A stretch of 57,565 nt of DNA. Source: an uncultured Clostridia bacterium (GTDB lineage Bacteria; Bacillota; Dehalobacteriia; UBA4068). Position numbers and translations under genes: made by a program. The notes below the pieces were generated by a model. That model saw only the letters and a program-made list of their open reading frames with translations. It searched no databases and was not told where the DNA came from. The DNA lies in assembly GCA_944390945.1 (NCBI GenBank), contig CALXRV010000008.1, forward strand, positions 1-57,565, given 5' to 3'. Shown here one piece after another: positions 16,911 to 25,573 of this stretch (positions are counted from its first letter, which is position 1; every line of letters begins with the position of its first letter).

Positions 16911-18543
16911 GCTGACTGCTCTGCGTATGCGGATTGATGAGATCGACGACCAGCTGTGCGACCTGTTTGCCGCAAGGATGGCATTGGCACGGCAGATCGC
17001 CACATATAAGCGCGAGCAGGGCCTTCCTGTGCAACATCCCGGTCGGGAGCAGGCGGTGTTGAACCGTTTGTGTGCACGTTGTGATACGGTGCTGACACCG
17101 CATCTAAAGGCGCTCTATCAAACGATATTTGCGGTAAGCCGCAGATATCAGGAGCAGCTGCTCGCTGCAGCAGAGGCTGAGCCAGGCAAAAGCGGCATAG
17201 CGCACGCCGGATCTGCGGCTGAAACTGAAGTCAATGTTGTTGCCGCCGGAGAACCGGTATTTGGCTTGCTGGGGGAAACATTGACGCATAGCTTTTCCCC
17301 GCGCATCCACCAGCTGCTGGGTGGCTACGCATATTCTCTGTTTGCGCTGCCGCCGCAACAGCTGGGAGATTTTTTGACTAACCGCAGCTTCGACGGCCTG
17401 AATGTAACCATGCCATATAAACAGATGGTGATCCCTTACTGTGATGCGCTTTCGCCGGCAGCCAGGCGTACTGGCAGTGTAAATACGCTGCTGCGGCGTA
17501 GGGACGGCAAGCTGTATGGCGACAATACCGATTATGGCGGATTCAGCCGGCTGTTGGAGAAAAGTGGGGTCTGCCTGCGGCGGAAAAAAGTGCTGCTTTT
17601 GGGCGGGAATGGCGGCGCAGGGCATACCGTGGCAGCGGTGGCGGAGGATCAGGGCGCCGCGCAGGTAATCCTTGTCTCCCGCAGCGGGCCGGTCGATTAT
17701 GAAAATGTTTACCGCCTGCATGCGGATGCAGAAGTGGTGATCAATGCTACGCCTTGCGGCATGTATCCGCAGAATGCAGCGCAACCGATCGATCTGCGCC
17801 ATCTGCCGCAATGCCATGCTGTGCTGGATCTGATCTACAACCCCCTGCGCACGCGCTTGGTGCAGCAGGCGCAGGAGTTAGGCATGATCACGGCGGGCGG
17901 GCTTTTGATGTTGGTTGAGCAGGCGCGTCTGGCCGCCGGTCTTTTCCTCGGCCGCGATCTGCCGTTGCAGCGTACGCAACAGGTGCTGGCGCAGCTGCTG
18001 GCTGAAATGGAAAATATCGTACTGATCGGTATGCCGGGTGCGGGAAAGACGTCGGTGGGTACGGCGCTAGCAGAGATGCTGGGGCGGCCATTTTTGGATC
18101 TGGATGAGGAGATCCGAACAGAAAGTGGCCGCAGCCCGGCTCAATGGATCACCACCTATGGGGAAGAGCGCTTTCGTGGGCTGGAGATTGCCGCCGCGCA
18201 GGCATTGGGGAAAAAACAGGGATTGGTGATCGCCGCCGGCGGTGGCACGGTGTTATGTAAGGAGAGCATGTCCGCCCTGCGGCAAAACGGCTGTGTTTTA
18301 TATCTATCCCGCGCGTTGGAAAGTCTAGCGACAGCAGGACGCCCGCTTTCACAACAGGGCACGGCGCTGCAGCAGCTGCAGCAGGAGAGACTGCCGCTTT
18401 ATCTGCAGGCGGCGCGACGGACAATTAACAATGATACGACAATCCAGGCGGCTGCCGCAGCAGCGGCTGTTGCCTTTCAGGAGGTGCTTCATGAAGATAC
18501 TGGTAATCAACGGACCGAATCTGAACCTGCTGGGCTTGCGTGA
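16894..18543 (+). CDS. aroE-aroK fusion: chorismate mutase / shikimate dehydrogenase / shikimate kinase fusion
   Basis: A 549-residue three-domain protein. Residues 1-95 are an all-helical AroQ-class chorismate mutase (RMRIDEIDDQLCDLFAARM, IATYKREQGLPVQ). Residues 120-370 are AroE: GLLGETLTHSFSPRIH, catalytic Lys in NVTMPYKQ, NTDYGGF and the NADP loop GGNGGAGHT. Residues 374-549 are AroK: P-loop GMPGAGKT (379-386), DLDEEIR, ERFRGLE and GGGTVL. All key residues are present, so all three activities are plausible. The first enzyme uses chorismate, the last product of the operon. The ATG at 16894 follows GGGAGAAG. It overlaps aroC by 17 bases and aroQ by 53, and no frameshift is evident. Confidence 0.9.
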   Translation: MAKTDELTALRMRIDEIDDQLCDLFAARMALARQIATYKREQGLPVQHPGREQAVLNRLCARCDTVLTPHLKALYQTIFAVSRRYQEQLLAAAEAEPGKSGIAHAGSAAETEVNVVAAGEPVFGLLGETLTHSFSPRIHQLLGGYAYSLFALPPQQLGDFLTNRSFDGLNVTMPYKQMVIPYCDALSPAARRTGSVNTLLRRRDGKLYGDNTDYGGFSRLLEKSGVCLRRKKVLLLGGNGGAGHTVAAVAEDQGAAQVILVSRSGPVDYENVYRLHADAEVVINATPCGMYPQNAAQPIDLRHLPQCHAVLDLIYNPLRTRLVQQAQELGMITAGGLLMLVEQARLAAGLFLGRDLPLQRTQQVLAQLLAEMENIVLIGMPGAGKTSVGTALAEMLGRPFLDLDEEIRTESGRSPAQWITTYGEERFRGLEIAAAQALGKKQGLVIAAGGGTVLCKESMSALRQNGCVLYLSRALESLATAGRPLSQQGTALQQLQQERLPLYLQAARRTINNDTTIQAAAAAAAVAFQEVLHEDTGNQRTESEPAGLA

Positions 18544-18925
18544 GCGGGAAATCTATGGCAATGAGAGCTATGAGGATCTGCTCGACTATATTCGCCGTAC
18601 CGCAGCGGAGCTTGGCGTGGAAGTAGAGCTGTTTCAATCGAATCATGAAGGCGCGTTGGTGGATGCGATCCAGCAAGCCTATGGCAGGGTGGACGGCATT
18701 GTCATCAATCCGGCTGCCTATACGCATACCAGCATCGCCATACTCGACGCGCTGAAGGCGGTATCGATCCCTGCGGTAGAAGTGCATCTCAGTGATGTCT
18801 TGCAACGAGAAGACTTTCGCCATATCTCCTATGCCGGCATGGCTTGTATAAAAACATTCAGCGGCATGGGCTTTGCCGGCTATGCGGCTGCGTTACGCTT
18901 TTTAGCCGAGCGGCGGCCAAGCTGA
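18491..18925 (+). CDS. aroQ: type II 3-dehydroquinate dehydratase
   Basis: A 144-residue type II dehydroquinase, the usual size, forming 3-dehydroshikimate. The motifs are NGPNLNLLGLRE with the active-site loop and Tyr of EIYGNESYEDL, SNHEGALVDAIQQA, INPAAYTHTSIA with the catalytic region, and EVHLSDVLQREDFRHISY. The ATG at 18491 lies inside the end of the fusion gene after AGGAGG, an unusually long 53-base overlap, which ties the two translations closely. Last gene of the operon; an intrinsic terminator follows at 19078. Its product is the substrate of the AroE domain encoded directly upstream. Confidence 0.95.
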   Translation: MKILVINGPNLNLLGLREREIYGNESYEDLLDYIRRTAAELGVEVELFQSNHEGALVDAIQQAYGRVDGIVINPAAYTHTSIAILDALKAVSIPAVEVHLSDVLQREDFRHISYAGMACIKTFSGMGFAGYAAALRFLAERRPS

Positions 18926-19077
18926 GGCTGAAGCGGAGTCTTGGAAAATGTTTTGAAGCTTTACGGAAAGGCTAGCCTTTAGCTGGTTTTTAGCCAGTCT
19001 GGAGCAGGCCGTTTTGCTGGTTGATGGGGTGTTCACTATTGACCGCGGCAGAACGATTGTCATTCGCTATGATGAAA

Positions 19078-19110
19078 AACAGGCCTGTATTCGACAGGCC
19101 TGTTTCTTTA
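19078..19110. terminator. bidirectional intrinsic terminator between aroQ and spoVT
   Basis: An 11-bp stem, AACAGGCCTGT (19078-19088) with ACAGGCCTGTT (19094-19104), followed by TCTTTA. In the other direction it is preceded by a run of A that becomes T. It serves the converging aro and spoVT transcripts. Confidence 0.8.
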
Positions 19111-19178
19111 TGCGTAATAATATAGGCAATGATGTCGGCAATTTGCTTGTGCCGGTAGGTTATTGTTCTGCCATCAGC

Positions 19179-19736
19179 TTATTGCTCCATCTGTTTTGCC
19201 ATCACGCCGGCAGCGGACATCGCGACCTTTCGTTCGACATCCCCTAGCGCATCCCGGGTGCAAATGACGACGGCGCCGATCGGATCACCCTGCGCAATAA
19301 TCGGTGTGACCAGCTCGCCACGGAAACGGTAGGCGTCTTCGCCGCGATCCTCTGCGATGATATTCCCCCCTGTTGCGTTTGCATCCGGATAATTGTTCAA
19401 ATAGATGCGCCGTTCTTCCATCGAACGTTCGATCAGTTTGCCGACCGCTTTGCCGAGGAAGTCTTTTTTTGATGCCCCGGAAACCGCAATGATGTTGTCG
19501 CGGTCTGCGATCATCACCGGCTGGCCCAACGTTTCGTTGATTGCTTCAGCATATTCACGCGCCAGAGAAGCCAGCTCACCGATTGGTGAATATTTTTTCA
19601 GGATGATTTCCCCTTCGCGGTCAACAAATATTTCCAGCGGATCTCCTTCACGGATGCGCATATTGCGGCGGATCTCTTTGGGAATCACCACGCGTCCCAG
19701 ATCATCGATACGGCGTACAATGCCCGTGGCTTTCAT
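19179..19736 (-). CDS. spoVT: stage V sporulation protein T
   Basis: A 185-residue AbrB-family regulator of forespore gene expression. The N-terminal swapped-hairpin AbrB domain reads MKATGIVRRIDDLGRVVIP with GDPLEIFVDREGEIILKKY (residues 1-50). The rest is the GAF-like C-terminal domain (ASLAREYAEAINETLGQP, RGELVTPIIAQGDPIGAVV). The length is close to the known 178. The ATG at 19736 follows GGGAGG. Its presence is strong evidence for a spore former. A possible -10 element, TATAAT, lies on the minus strand at 19897-19902, about 150 bases upstream; I could not identify a clear sigma-G site. The gene diverges from gatCAB. Confidence 0.93.
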   Translation of the reverse strand: MKATGIVRRIDDLGRVVIPKEIRRNMRIREGDPLEIFVDREGEIILKKYSPIGELASLAREYAEAINETLGQPVMIADRDNIIAVSGASKKDFLGKAVGKLIERSMEERRIYLNNYPDANATGGNIIAEDRGEDAYRFRGELVTPIIAQGDPIGAVVICTRDALGDVERKVAMSAAGVMAKQMEQ

Positions 19737-20056
19737 GTTCTTCAACCTCCCGAATAAATAGGTTGCCGTCTTTGTCTCTGCCGGCAGGAGAGACGCCATT
19801 CGCCGGCAGCGCGCTGCGGCGGCTGCTTTGCGCCGTCGCGCCTTGTACAGGCGGACGGTAAATATCGCCAGTTCCATTTTCCGCATTTTGCAGGAAATTA
19901 TACACCGCAAGGCGGCAGAACACGAATCCATGCAGAGAAATTTACCATGCGATGTCATTTTCAAATGGGAGATCCACTCGCCATTATTTTCGCCATATCA
20001 AATGCTATCTATTGGGGAGGAAATGGAATATTTTTGCCAAGCGCACTGGTCGAATC

Positions 20057-20085
20057 TTGCATAATTTGCAAAAATAGGATAAAAT
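20057..20085 (+). promoter_or_regulatory. sigma-A promoter of gatCAB
   Basis: TTGCAT (20057-20062), a 17-bp spacer and TAAAAT (20080-20085), about 70 bases upstream of gatC. The remainder of the 420-base gap from 19737 to 20156 holds no gene that I can support. Confidence 0.6.
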
Positions 20086-20156
20086 AAAGCGTTAAGTCGC
20101 AAAATGCGTTTGATACCAGACATTTTGAAAAGCAGTTCAAGCAGAAGGTGGAGAAT

Positions 20157-20453
20157 ATGAGCGAAAGACGGATCATCAGCCGCGATGATGCGGAGCATGT
20201 GGCGCGTTTGGCGCATCTGCGCTTTACAGAAGCGGAAATGACGGATTGCATGGAAAAGTTGGGCTCAATTTTGGAATATATGCAGGAATTGCAGAAAATC
20301 GATACGACCGGCGTTGCGCCGACCACGCATGTTCTGCCATTGACCAATGTGTTTCGTGCCGATGAGCCGGGCGAGACATTGCCGCGCGAACGCGCGCTGG
20401 CTAACGCACCGGCGCGGGAGGGCGGCAGTTTCAAGGTGCCACGCATTATCTGA
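20157..20453 (+). CDS. gatC: Asp-tRNA(Asn)/Glu-tRNA(Gln) amidotransferase subunit C
   Basis: The small 98-residue subunit that bridges GatA and GatB. Family features are DDAEHVARLAHLRFTEAEM at the N-terminus, the central LGSILEYMQELQKIDT and the C-terminal LPLTNVFRADEP region. The ATG at 20157 is preferred, with AGAAGGTGGAG just upstream; a GTG three codons earlier is possible. With GatA and GatB it forms the cytosolic enzyme that amidates mischarged Glu-tRNA(Gln) and Asp-tRNA(Asn), as expected in Bacillota, many of which lack glutaminyl-tRNA synthetase. It is first in the gatCAB operon, 33 bases before gatA. Confidence 0.93.
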   Translation: MSERRIISRDDAEHVARLAHLRFTEAEMTDCMEKLGSILEYMQELQKIDTTGVAPTTHVLPLTNVFRADEPGETLPRERALANAPAREGGSFKVPRII

Positions 20454-20486
20454 GCACGGCAGGATTTGCAGAGAGCGGGGTTTGAT

Positions 20487-21932
20487 ATGATTACGGAATT
20501 GACGGTGAAACAAATGGCAGCTGCCCTGGCGGCAGGAGAATTCAGCGCGGAGGAAGCGGTTGCAGCGCATTTGCAGCGCATTGAAACTTTGGATGCCAAA
20601 CTGAACGCTTATATCACGGTTACGGCAGAGCAGGCGTTGGCGGCAGCGCGCGCTTCTGATGCGCGCCGCGCCAGAGGCGAGAACCTTTCGCCGTTGGACG
20701 GCGTGCCAATGGCACTGAAGGATATCATCTGTACGGATGGCGTGGCGACGACTTGCGCCAGCCGTATGCTGGAGCATTATTTGCCCCCCTATAATGCGAC
20801 TTGTTGGCAGCGGCTGGCAGACGCAGGCGCGGTTTTGCTTGGCAAATTAAATATGGACGAATTTGCTATGGGTAGTTCGACGGAAACAAGTGCTTTTGGC
20901 GTAACGCGTAACCCGCATGATAGGGAACGCGTGCCGGGCGGGAGTTCCGGTGGCTCGGCTGCCGCGGTAGCGGCGGATATGGCGGTTTATGCGCTTGGTA
21001 CCGATACCGGTGGCAGCGTGCGCCAACCTGCACATTTTTGTGGCGTAGTCGGCATCAAGCCCACCTATGGCCGCATTTCCCGCTTTGGCGTGGTGCCGTA
21101 TGCCAGTTCGTTGGATCAGGTCGGTATCCTGGCCAAGGATTGCTGGGATGCGGCGGCTGTGCTGGAGACCATTGCTGGACAGGATAAGATGGACAGCACT
21201 TCAGCACCGGCAGCCGTGGGCCCTTATGCCGCGGCCTGCGCAGAGGATATCCGCGGCCTGCGTATCGGTCTGGTAAAGGAATTTATCAGTGATGCAATCG
21301 CCCCGCCGATCCGGCAGGCGCTGCAGGCAGCGGCAGAAAAGCTGGCTGGCCTGGGCGCTGAGGTCGAGGAGGTCTCCCTGCCGCATAGCAGCTATGCTCT
21401 GCCCGCTTATTATATTCTTGCGACAGCTGAGGCATCTTCCAATTTGGCGCGCTATGACGGCGTGCGTTATGGTCTGCGGGCGGAGGCAGATAATCTGCAT
21501 GAGATGATCGTCGCCACACGTTCGCTGGGTTTTGGTGCTGAGGTGAAACGGCGGATTATGCTTGGGACCTATGCTTTGTCCAGCGGTTATTATGACGCTT
21601 ATTATAATAAGACCCTGCAGGTACGCACATTGATCAAACAAGATTATGACGAGGTATTCCAAGCCGGTTTTTCTTGTCTGTTGACGCCAACCGCACCAAC
21701 GACAGCTTTTCGCCTGGGCGAGCTGTGCGATGATCCTCTAACCATGTATATGCAGGATATTTGTACGGTACCGGTCAATCTTGCCGGTCTGCCGGCATTG
21801 GTCGTACCAGTAGGGCAGCAGGAGGGGCTGCCGATCGGCTTGCAGTTGATCGGATGCAGCTTTGGCGAAGAAGCGCTGTTTGCTGTTGGGACAAAGCTGG
21901 AGTGCGCACGCATCCGGCCGGCGCTGGCATAA
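20487..21932 (+). CDS. gatA: Glu-tRNA(Gln) amidotransferase subunit A
   Basis: The 481-residue amidase subunit that frees ammonia from glutamine. The amidase-signature Ser-cisSer-Lys triad is visible: Lys in ALKDIICTDG, then the Gly/Ser-rich GGSSGGSAAAVAAD, with the nucleophilic Ser in TDTGGSVRQPAHFCG. The following VGIKPTYGRISRFGVVPYAS is typical of GatA rather than of other amidases. The ATG at 20487 is chosen over a TTG at 20466. It ends twelve bases before gatB. Ammonia is thought to pass through a channel to GatB in the assembled complex. Confidence 0.96.
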   Translation: MITELTVKQMAAALAAGEFSAEEAVAAHLQRIETLDAKLNAYITVTAEQALAAARASDARRARGENLSPLDGVPMALKDIICTDGVATTCASRMLEHYLPPYNATCWQRLADAGAVLLGKLNMDEFAMGSSTETSAFGVTRNPHDRERVPGGSSGGSAAAVAADMAVYALGTDTGGSVRQPAHFCGVVGIKPTYGRISRFGVVPYASSLDQVGILAKDCWDAAAVLETIAGQDKMDSTSAPAAVGPYAAACAEDIRGLRIGLVKEFISDAIAPPIRQALQAAAEKLAGLGAEVEEVSLPHSSYALPAYYILATAEASSNLARYDGVRYGLRAEADNLHEMIVATRSLGFGAEVKRRIMLGTYALSSGYYDAYYNKTLQVRTLIKQDYDEVFQAGFSCLLTPTAPTTAFRLGELCDDPLTMYMQDICTVPVNLAGLPALVVPVGQQEGLPIGLQLIGCSFGEEALFAVGTKLECARIRPALA

Positions 21933-21944
21933 GGAGGGAAAAGC

Positions 21945-23399
21945 ATGACGGAATATTTGACCACGATCGGCCTGGAATTCCATGCCGAACTGAAAACCAA
22001 AACAAAAATATTCTGCAGCTGCCCAACAGATGCAGGCGGGGAGCCCAACACACATGTCTGCCCGGTCTGCCTTGGTCTGCCCGGCGTACTGCCGGTGCTA
22101 AATCGGCATGCGGTGGAATTGGCGGTGATGGCAGGCCTGGCGCTGAATTGCCAGATTGCGGAATATAGCAAATTTGACCGCAAGAATTATTTTTATCCGG
22201 ATTTGCCAAAGGGGTATCAAGTGACGCAGTACCCGATGCCGATCTGCCATGACGGCTATATTGATCTGCCGTTGGCAGACGGTGCGGTGCGGCATGTGCG
22301 CATCAACCGGATCCATCTGGAAGAGGATGCCGGCAAATTGGTGCATAGCGGTGAGCATATCCAGGATAGCCATTATTCGCTGCCGGATTATAACCGAGCG
22401 GCTGTCCCGTTGATCGAGATCGTGACCGAGCCGGATATCACTTCTGCGGAGGAAGCGCGCAACTTTGGTGAATCACTGCGGCTGATCCTGCTTTATGCCG
22501 GCGTATCCGATGTGCGGATGGAACAGGGAAGTTTGCGCTGCGATGTCAATATTTCGGTGCGGCCGGCAGATTCAGCTGCATTGGGGGTGAAAGTGGAGAT
22601 AAAAAATCTCAACAGTTTCCGCTCTGTCTATCGTGCGATCCAGTATGAAGAGCAGCGCCAGCGTGAACTGCTGGCGGGCGGTGGCAGCGTTGTGCAGGAG
22701 ACGCGGCTGTGGGATGAGGCAAGTGGTGAGACACGCGCCATGCGCAGCAAAGAGGATGCGCATGATTATCGCTACTTTCCGGAGCCGGATCTGGTGCCGG
22801 TAGTCATCGACGCGGCCTGGCTGGCGGAGATCGCGGAAAAGCTGCCGGAATTGCCGGCTGCACGTCAGCAGCGTTTTGAGTCTGAGCTGGGACTTTCACA
22901 TTATGACGCCGGTCAGTTGGTGATCAGCCCGCCGCTTGCACGCTTTTTTGATGCGGTATATACTCTTTTCCCGGAGGCGAAAACCGTGGCCAACTGGCTG
23001 TTGGGTGATATCTCCCGCCTGCTGAATGAGAGTGATGCTGAATTGGATGCGGTGCCGCTTGATGCGTCGGAATTTGCCTATCTGTTGAGTGAAGTAAAGA
23101 AAGGCGCGATCAATCAAGCCAGCGCCAAGACTGTATTGGAAGAGATGTTCCGACAGGGCGGTAAGGCAGCGGAAATTATTGCGGCGCATGGTTTCGCGCA
23201 GATCTCGGACAGCGGCGCATTGCAGGCACAGGTAGAGCAGGTATTGATCGCCAACGCACAGCCGGTTGCGGATTACCGTGCCGGCAAAAAAGCGGCTTTG
23301 GGCTTTTTGGTTGGCCAAGTAATGAAGCAGACGCGGGGGCAGGCCAATCCTGCCATGGTTCGGGAATTGCTGGAAAAAGCTTTGGAAAGCGAGAACTGA
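21945..23399 (+). CDS. gatB: Asp/Glu-tRNA amidotransferase subunit B
   Basis: The 484-residue kinase/tRNA-binding subunit that phosphorylates the mischarged glutamate and transfers ammonia. Family signatures are GLEFHAELKTKTKIFCSC with the zinc Cys pairs (CSCPTDAGGEPNTHVCPVC), DRKNYFYPDLPKGYQ, and the C-terminal tRNA-binding YqeY-like domain from about residue 330 (YLLSEVKKGAINQASAKTV). AAGGAGGG precedes the ATG. Last gene of the operon and followed by a strong terminator. The length is as expected and no missing motif is seen. Confidence 0.96.
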   Translation: MTEYLTTIGLEFHAELKTKTKIFCSCPTDAGGEPNTHVCPVCLGLPGVLPVLNRHAVELAVMAGLALNCQIAEYSKFDRKNYFYPDLPKGYQVTQYPMPICHDGYIDLPLADGAVRHVRINRIHLEEDAGKLVHSGEHIQDSHYSLPDYNRAAVPLIEIVTEPDITSAEEARNFGESLRLILLYAGVSDVRMEQGSLRCDVNISVRPADSAALGVKVEIKNLNSFRSVYRAIQYEEQRQRELLAGGGSVVQETRLWDEASGETRAMRSKEDAHDYRYFPEPDLVPVVIDAAWLAEIAEKLPELPAARQQRFESELGLSHYDAGQLVISPPLARFFDAVYTLFPEAKTVANWLLGDISRLLNESDAELDAVPLDASEFAYLLSEVKKGAINQASAKTVLEEMFRQGGKAAEIIAAHGFAQISDSGALQAQVEQVLIANAQPVADYRAGKKAALGFLVGQVMKQTRGQANPAMVRELLEKALESEN

Positions 23400-23459
23400 C
23401 CGCTGCCCTTTGCCTGGCGGATAGCGGCAGGATGCGCGTTGCGGTGTATCATACAGGTA

Positions 23460-23490
23460 AAGAAAAAGGCGCGATGCGCCTTTTTCTTGG
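23460..23490 (+). terminator. intrinsic terminator after gatB
   Basis: A 13-bp perfect stem, AAGAAAAAGGCGC (23460-23472) with GCGCCTTTTTCTT (23476-23488), loop GAT. The T-run is within the right arm. It lies 60 bases after the gatB stop. Confidence 0.85.
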
Positions 23491-23559
23491 TTTATCCATG
23501 TTATCTCACCCCTGTGAACAGCGGAGATCTGCTGCCTGGCCTGGCTGGAGAAAGCAAAG

Positions 23560-23581
23560 CCGGGCGGCATATGCCGCCCGG
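23560..23581. repeat. 22-bp perfect GC-rich palindrome
   Basis: CCGGGCGGCAT joined to ATGCCGCCCGG without a loop. On the minus strand it is followed by GCTTTGCTTTC, so it may be a weak terminator for the small ORF at 23679-23798. Confidence 0.4.
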
Positions 23582-23678
23582 AATAAGGGGGAGGTGTGCA
23601 TCCAACCGTCGAGTGACGATCGGATACGAGAGGAAATGCCTCTATCGGAACGCGCTGGATTATCAGCGCAGAATTGTC

Positions 23679-23798
23679 TTAGATCAATGCTGCATTGGGA
23701 AAACAGGTGCAGATGATCAAAATGGCGAATACCGTCAAACCAACGAGATAACCGCGCAGTTGCGAAGAGGTTTTGTTTTTGGAAGACTGTTCTTCCAT
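23679..23798 (-). CDS. small single-pass membrane protein, 39 residues
   Basis: I do not recognise this protein. It is a hydrophilic N-terminus (MEEQSSKNKTSSQLRG) followed by one hydrophobic segment of about 20 residues (YLVGLTVFAILIICTC) and a short tail. The case for it being real is an AAAGGAG seven bases before the ATG, the abrupt hydrophobic pattern and a GC-rich palindrome downstream. It lies alone between gatB and nudC, both of which end toward it. Small hydrophobic proteins like this occur in spore formers, but no function can be assigned. It could still be a chance ORF. Confidence 0.5.
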   Translation of the reverse strand: MEEQSSKNKTSSQLRGYLVGLTVFAILIICTCFPNAALI

Positions 23799-23946
23799 CG
23801 GGAATGCTCCTTTCTTTTGCAGCTTGCTGCGATTGGATTTTTGGGGAGGGGTACTTCCTTTCCCCGATGGACATAATATAACAGCCTTATCTAAAGGGAG
23901 AATGATTGCCGGGTGAAAAACACCTGAATATTTTCTGACAACACAG

Positions 23947-23973
23947 CGACGCCGCCCAGGCGGAGCGGCGTCG
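23947..23973 (-). terminator. hairpin after nudC
   Basis: Arms CGACGCCGC (23947-23955) and GCGGCGTCG (23965-23973), about 30 bases after the nudC stop on the minus strand. It is followed by a mixed T/G stretch, so the terminator is weak; in the plus direction it is followed by TTTT. Confidence 0.5.
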
Positions 23974-24001
23974 TTTTGCGGCAGCAAGTATTGCGTTTAT
24001 C

Positions 24002-24832
24002 CTATTTTTGATAGGGATCCTTCCGGTCGCGGAAGCATTCGATCATTTCCTGTGTCAGGCTAATATGGTTCTGCCCGACCGGTATTTCATCGCGGGAGAA
24101 CCATTGCGCTTCTGCCAATTCATTGCCGTCCGGATGCAGCGACAGGCCGCCCTGTGCACGGCAGAAAAAGCCGAGCAGCAGGGAATCGGTGAATGGCCAG
24201 GGTTGGCTTTTATAATAGACCAGGCCGTCAACAACCAGGCCGACCTCTTCCATCACTTCCCGGCGGACGGTATCTTCCACCGTCTCGCCGACTTCGCAAT
24301 AACCGGCCACCAGTGCCCAGCGGCGGTAAGGCCGGCCGGCATAGCGTGTGAGGAGCAGCCGGTCGCCATCCGTTACCGCAATGATGACTGCCGGGGCGAT
24401 TTTGGGGTAGACAATATTGCCACAGGAGCAGGTGAGAGCACGCTCGGTTTCGCTGTGCTGCATTAGGTTGCCGCAGCAGCCGCAGAAGCGGTGTTCGCGG
24501 TACCAGCGGGCGAGCTGCGTCGCAGTAGCGCCAGCAAAGGCGAGGTGAGACGGGGTGGCTTCGCGAAAACCGGACGCATCATAAGCATAGCCGGCAATCT
24601 GCGGTTTTCCCTCCCCACAATAAAGGAAAAAGCGTTGGTCGTCAATGACGAAAAGATAACGCAGCGTTTCTGGCGGCAGGTTACCCTCAGCACAGCTGGG
24701 GAAGACGATTTCCGCTTTATTACGGCAAAGCAGCACCGCATCGCCATCAAAGCAGAGCAGCGTATCCTGCGGGCGCGGCTGTGGCATGGCGAATTCATTA
24801 TGAAAATGGTGCGGCGCAATGTCTTGAATCAT
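24002..24832 (-). CDS. nudC: NAD(+) diphosphatase, NUDIX with zinc ribbon
   Basis: A 276-residue cytosolic NudC hydrolase that splits NADH/NAD to NMN and AMP and may remove NAD caps from RNA. There is an N-terminal domain, then a four-Cys zinc ribbon (CGCCGNLM and CSCGNIVYPK). Next is the Nudix box GYCEVGETVEDTVRREVMEE and the NudC-specific SQPWPFTDS, which in the family is SQPWPFPxS. The ATG at 24832 follows TGGAGG at good spacing. A TTG at 24853 would sit before that motif and is rejected. The gene is single and faces the gat operon end. The assignment is strong because the signature after the Nudix box is diagnostic. Confidence 0.93.
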   Translation of the reverse strand: MIQDIAPHHFHNEFAMPQPRPQDTLLCFDGDAVLLCRNKAEIVFPSCAEGNLPPETLRYLFVIDDQRFFLYCGEGKPQIAGYAYDASGFREATPSHLAFAGATATQLARWYREHRFCGCCGNLMQHSETERALTCSCGNIVYPKIAPAVIIAVTDGDRLLLTRYAGRPYRRWALVAGYCEVGETVEDTVRREVMEEVGLVVDGLVYYKSQPWPFTDSLLLGFFCRAQGGLSLHPDGNELAEAQWFSRDEIPVGQNHISLTQEMIECFRDRKDPYQK

Positions 24833-24944
24833 GTTTGCATAGCCTCCATCCAAGCATGGTTTTCATTCATTGTAGCACGCAGGAACGGTTTTGCAAAGGG
24901 GAGGTATGCAGGTATGTTTTTTCTGCGCAATGGGCAAAAAAAAT

Positions 24945-24973
24945 TTGCAATTTGTATCCTACTGTGTTAAAAT
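24945..24973 (+). promoter_or_regulatory. sigma-A promoter of the rimP-nusA-infB operon
   Basis: TTGCAA (24945-24950), 17 bp, TAAAAT (24968-24973). Transcription would start near 24980, just ahead of the leader hairpin. Confidence 0.65.
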
Positions 24974-24996
24974 AAAACGTAGTCGTTGTCTGTCGG

Positions 24997-25020
24997 AAGT
25001 GGGTATAGCCCACTTTTTGT
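24997..25020 (+). terminator. leader hairpin with U-run before rimP
   Basis: Stem AAGTGGGT (24997-25004) with GCCCACTT (25008-25015), then TTTGTTTT, only 15-20 bases after the expected transcript start. It is a short terminator-like attenuator; leaders of this kind occur before rimP operons in Bacillota. Confidence 0.55.
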
Positions 25021-25036
25021 TTTGTTGGGGGCTGGA

Positions 25037-25525
25037 ATGGCAAAAAAGAAGCGTATCGTTGTGGATTATAATCGGATTGAGCAGCAGGTATGGCAGCTGG
25101 CGGAACCATTGGTCGCTGCCTGCGGGGCAGAACTGATCGACGTGGAATATGTACAGGAGGCGGGAAACTGGTATCTGCGCCTCTACCTCGATCGTGAACC
25201 ACCGGTAGACCTTGATCTTTGCGAGCGCGTCAGTAACCTGGTCAGCCCGGCATTGGATGAGAATGATCCTGTTGGCGGCAGCTATTTTCTGGAAGTCAGT
25301 TCGCCTGGATTGGAACGTCCGCTGCGTCGTGAAGCGGATTATCGCCGTTTCAGCGGCCAGTTGGTTTGCGTGCGGCTTTATGCGCCGCGTGATGGGCAGA
25401 AGGAGTTTTCCGGCACATTGTTGGGTTTGCGTGATGATGGGCTGGCGATTCTGGCGAAAGATGGAAGCGAACTGGTTTTCTCTGCAGATGAAGTTGCACA
25501 GTGCCGTCTACAGGCCGACATTTGA
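25037..25525 (+). CDS. rimP: ribosome maturation factor RimP
   Basis: A 162-residue protein required for 30S subunit maturation. Features are the N-terminal AEPLVAACGAELIDVEYVQE, the LRLYLDREPPVDLDLCERVS segment and the conserved YFLEVSSPGLERPL, which ends the N-terminal domain. The C-terminal SH3-like domain contains GTLLGLRDDGLAIL. The ATG at 25037 follows GGGGCTGG; upstream in-frame codons lie in the leader hairpin. It heads the classic rimP-nusA-rnpM-ylxQ-infB-rbfA order. Confidence 0.95.
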   Translation: MAKKKRIVVDYNRIEQQVWQLAEPLVAACGAELIDVEYVQEAGNWYLRLYLDREPPVDLDLCERVSNLVSPALDENDPVGGSYFLEVSSPGLERPLRREADYRRFSGQLVCVRLYAPRDGQKEFSGTLLGLRDDGLAILAKDGSELVFSADEVAQCRLQADI

Positions 25526-25573
25526 CCGTTAGAGCAGCAAAAGCAAGCGTATGGATAAAGGAGCGTTAAAATC

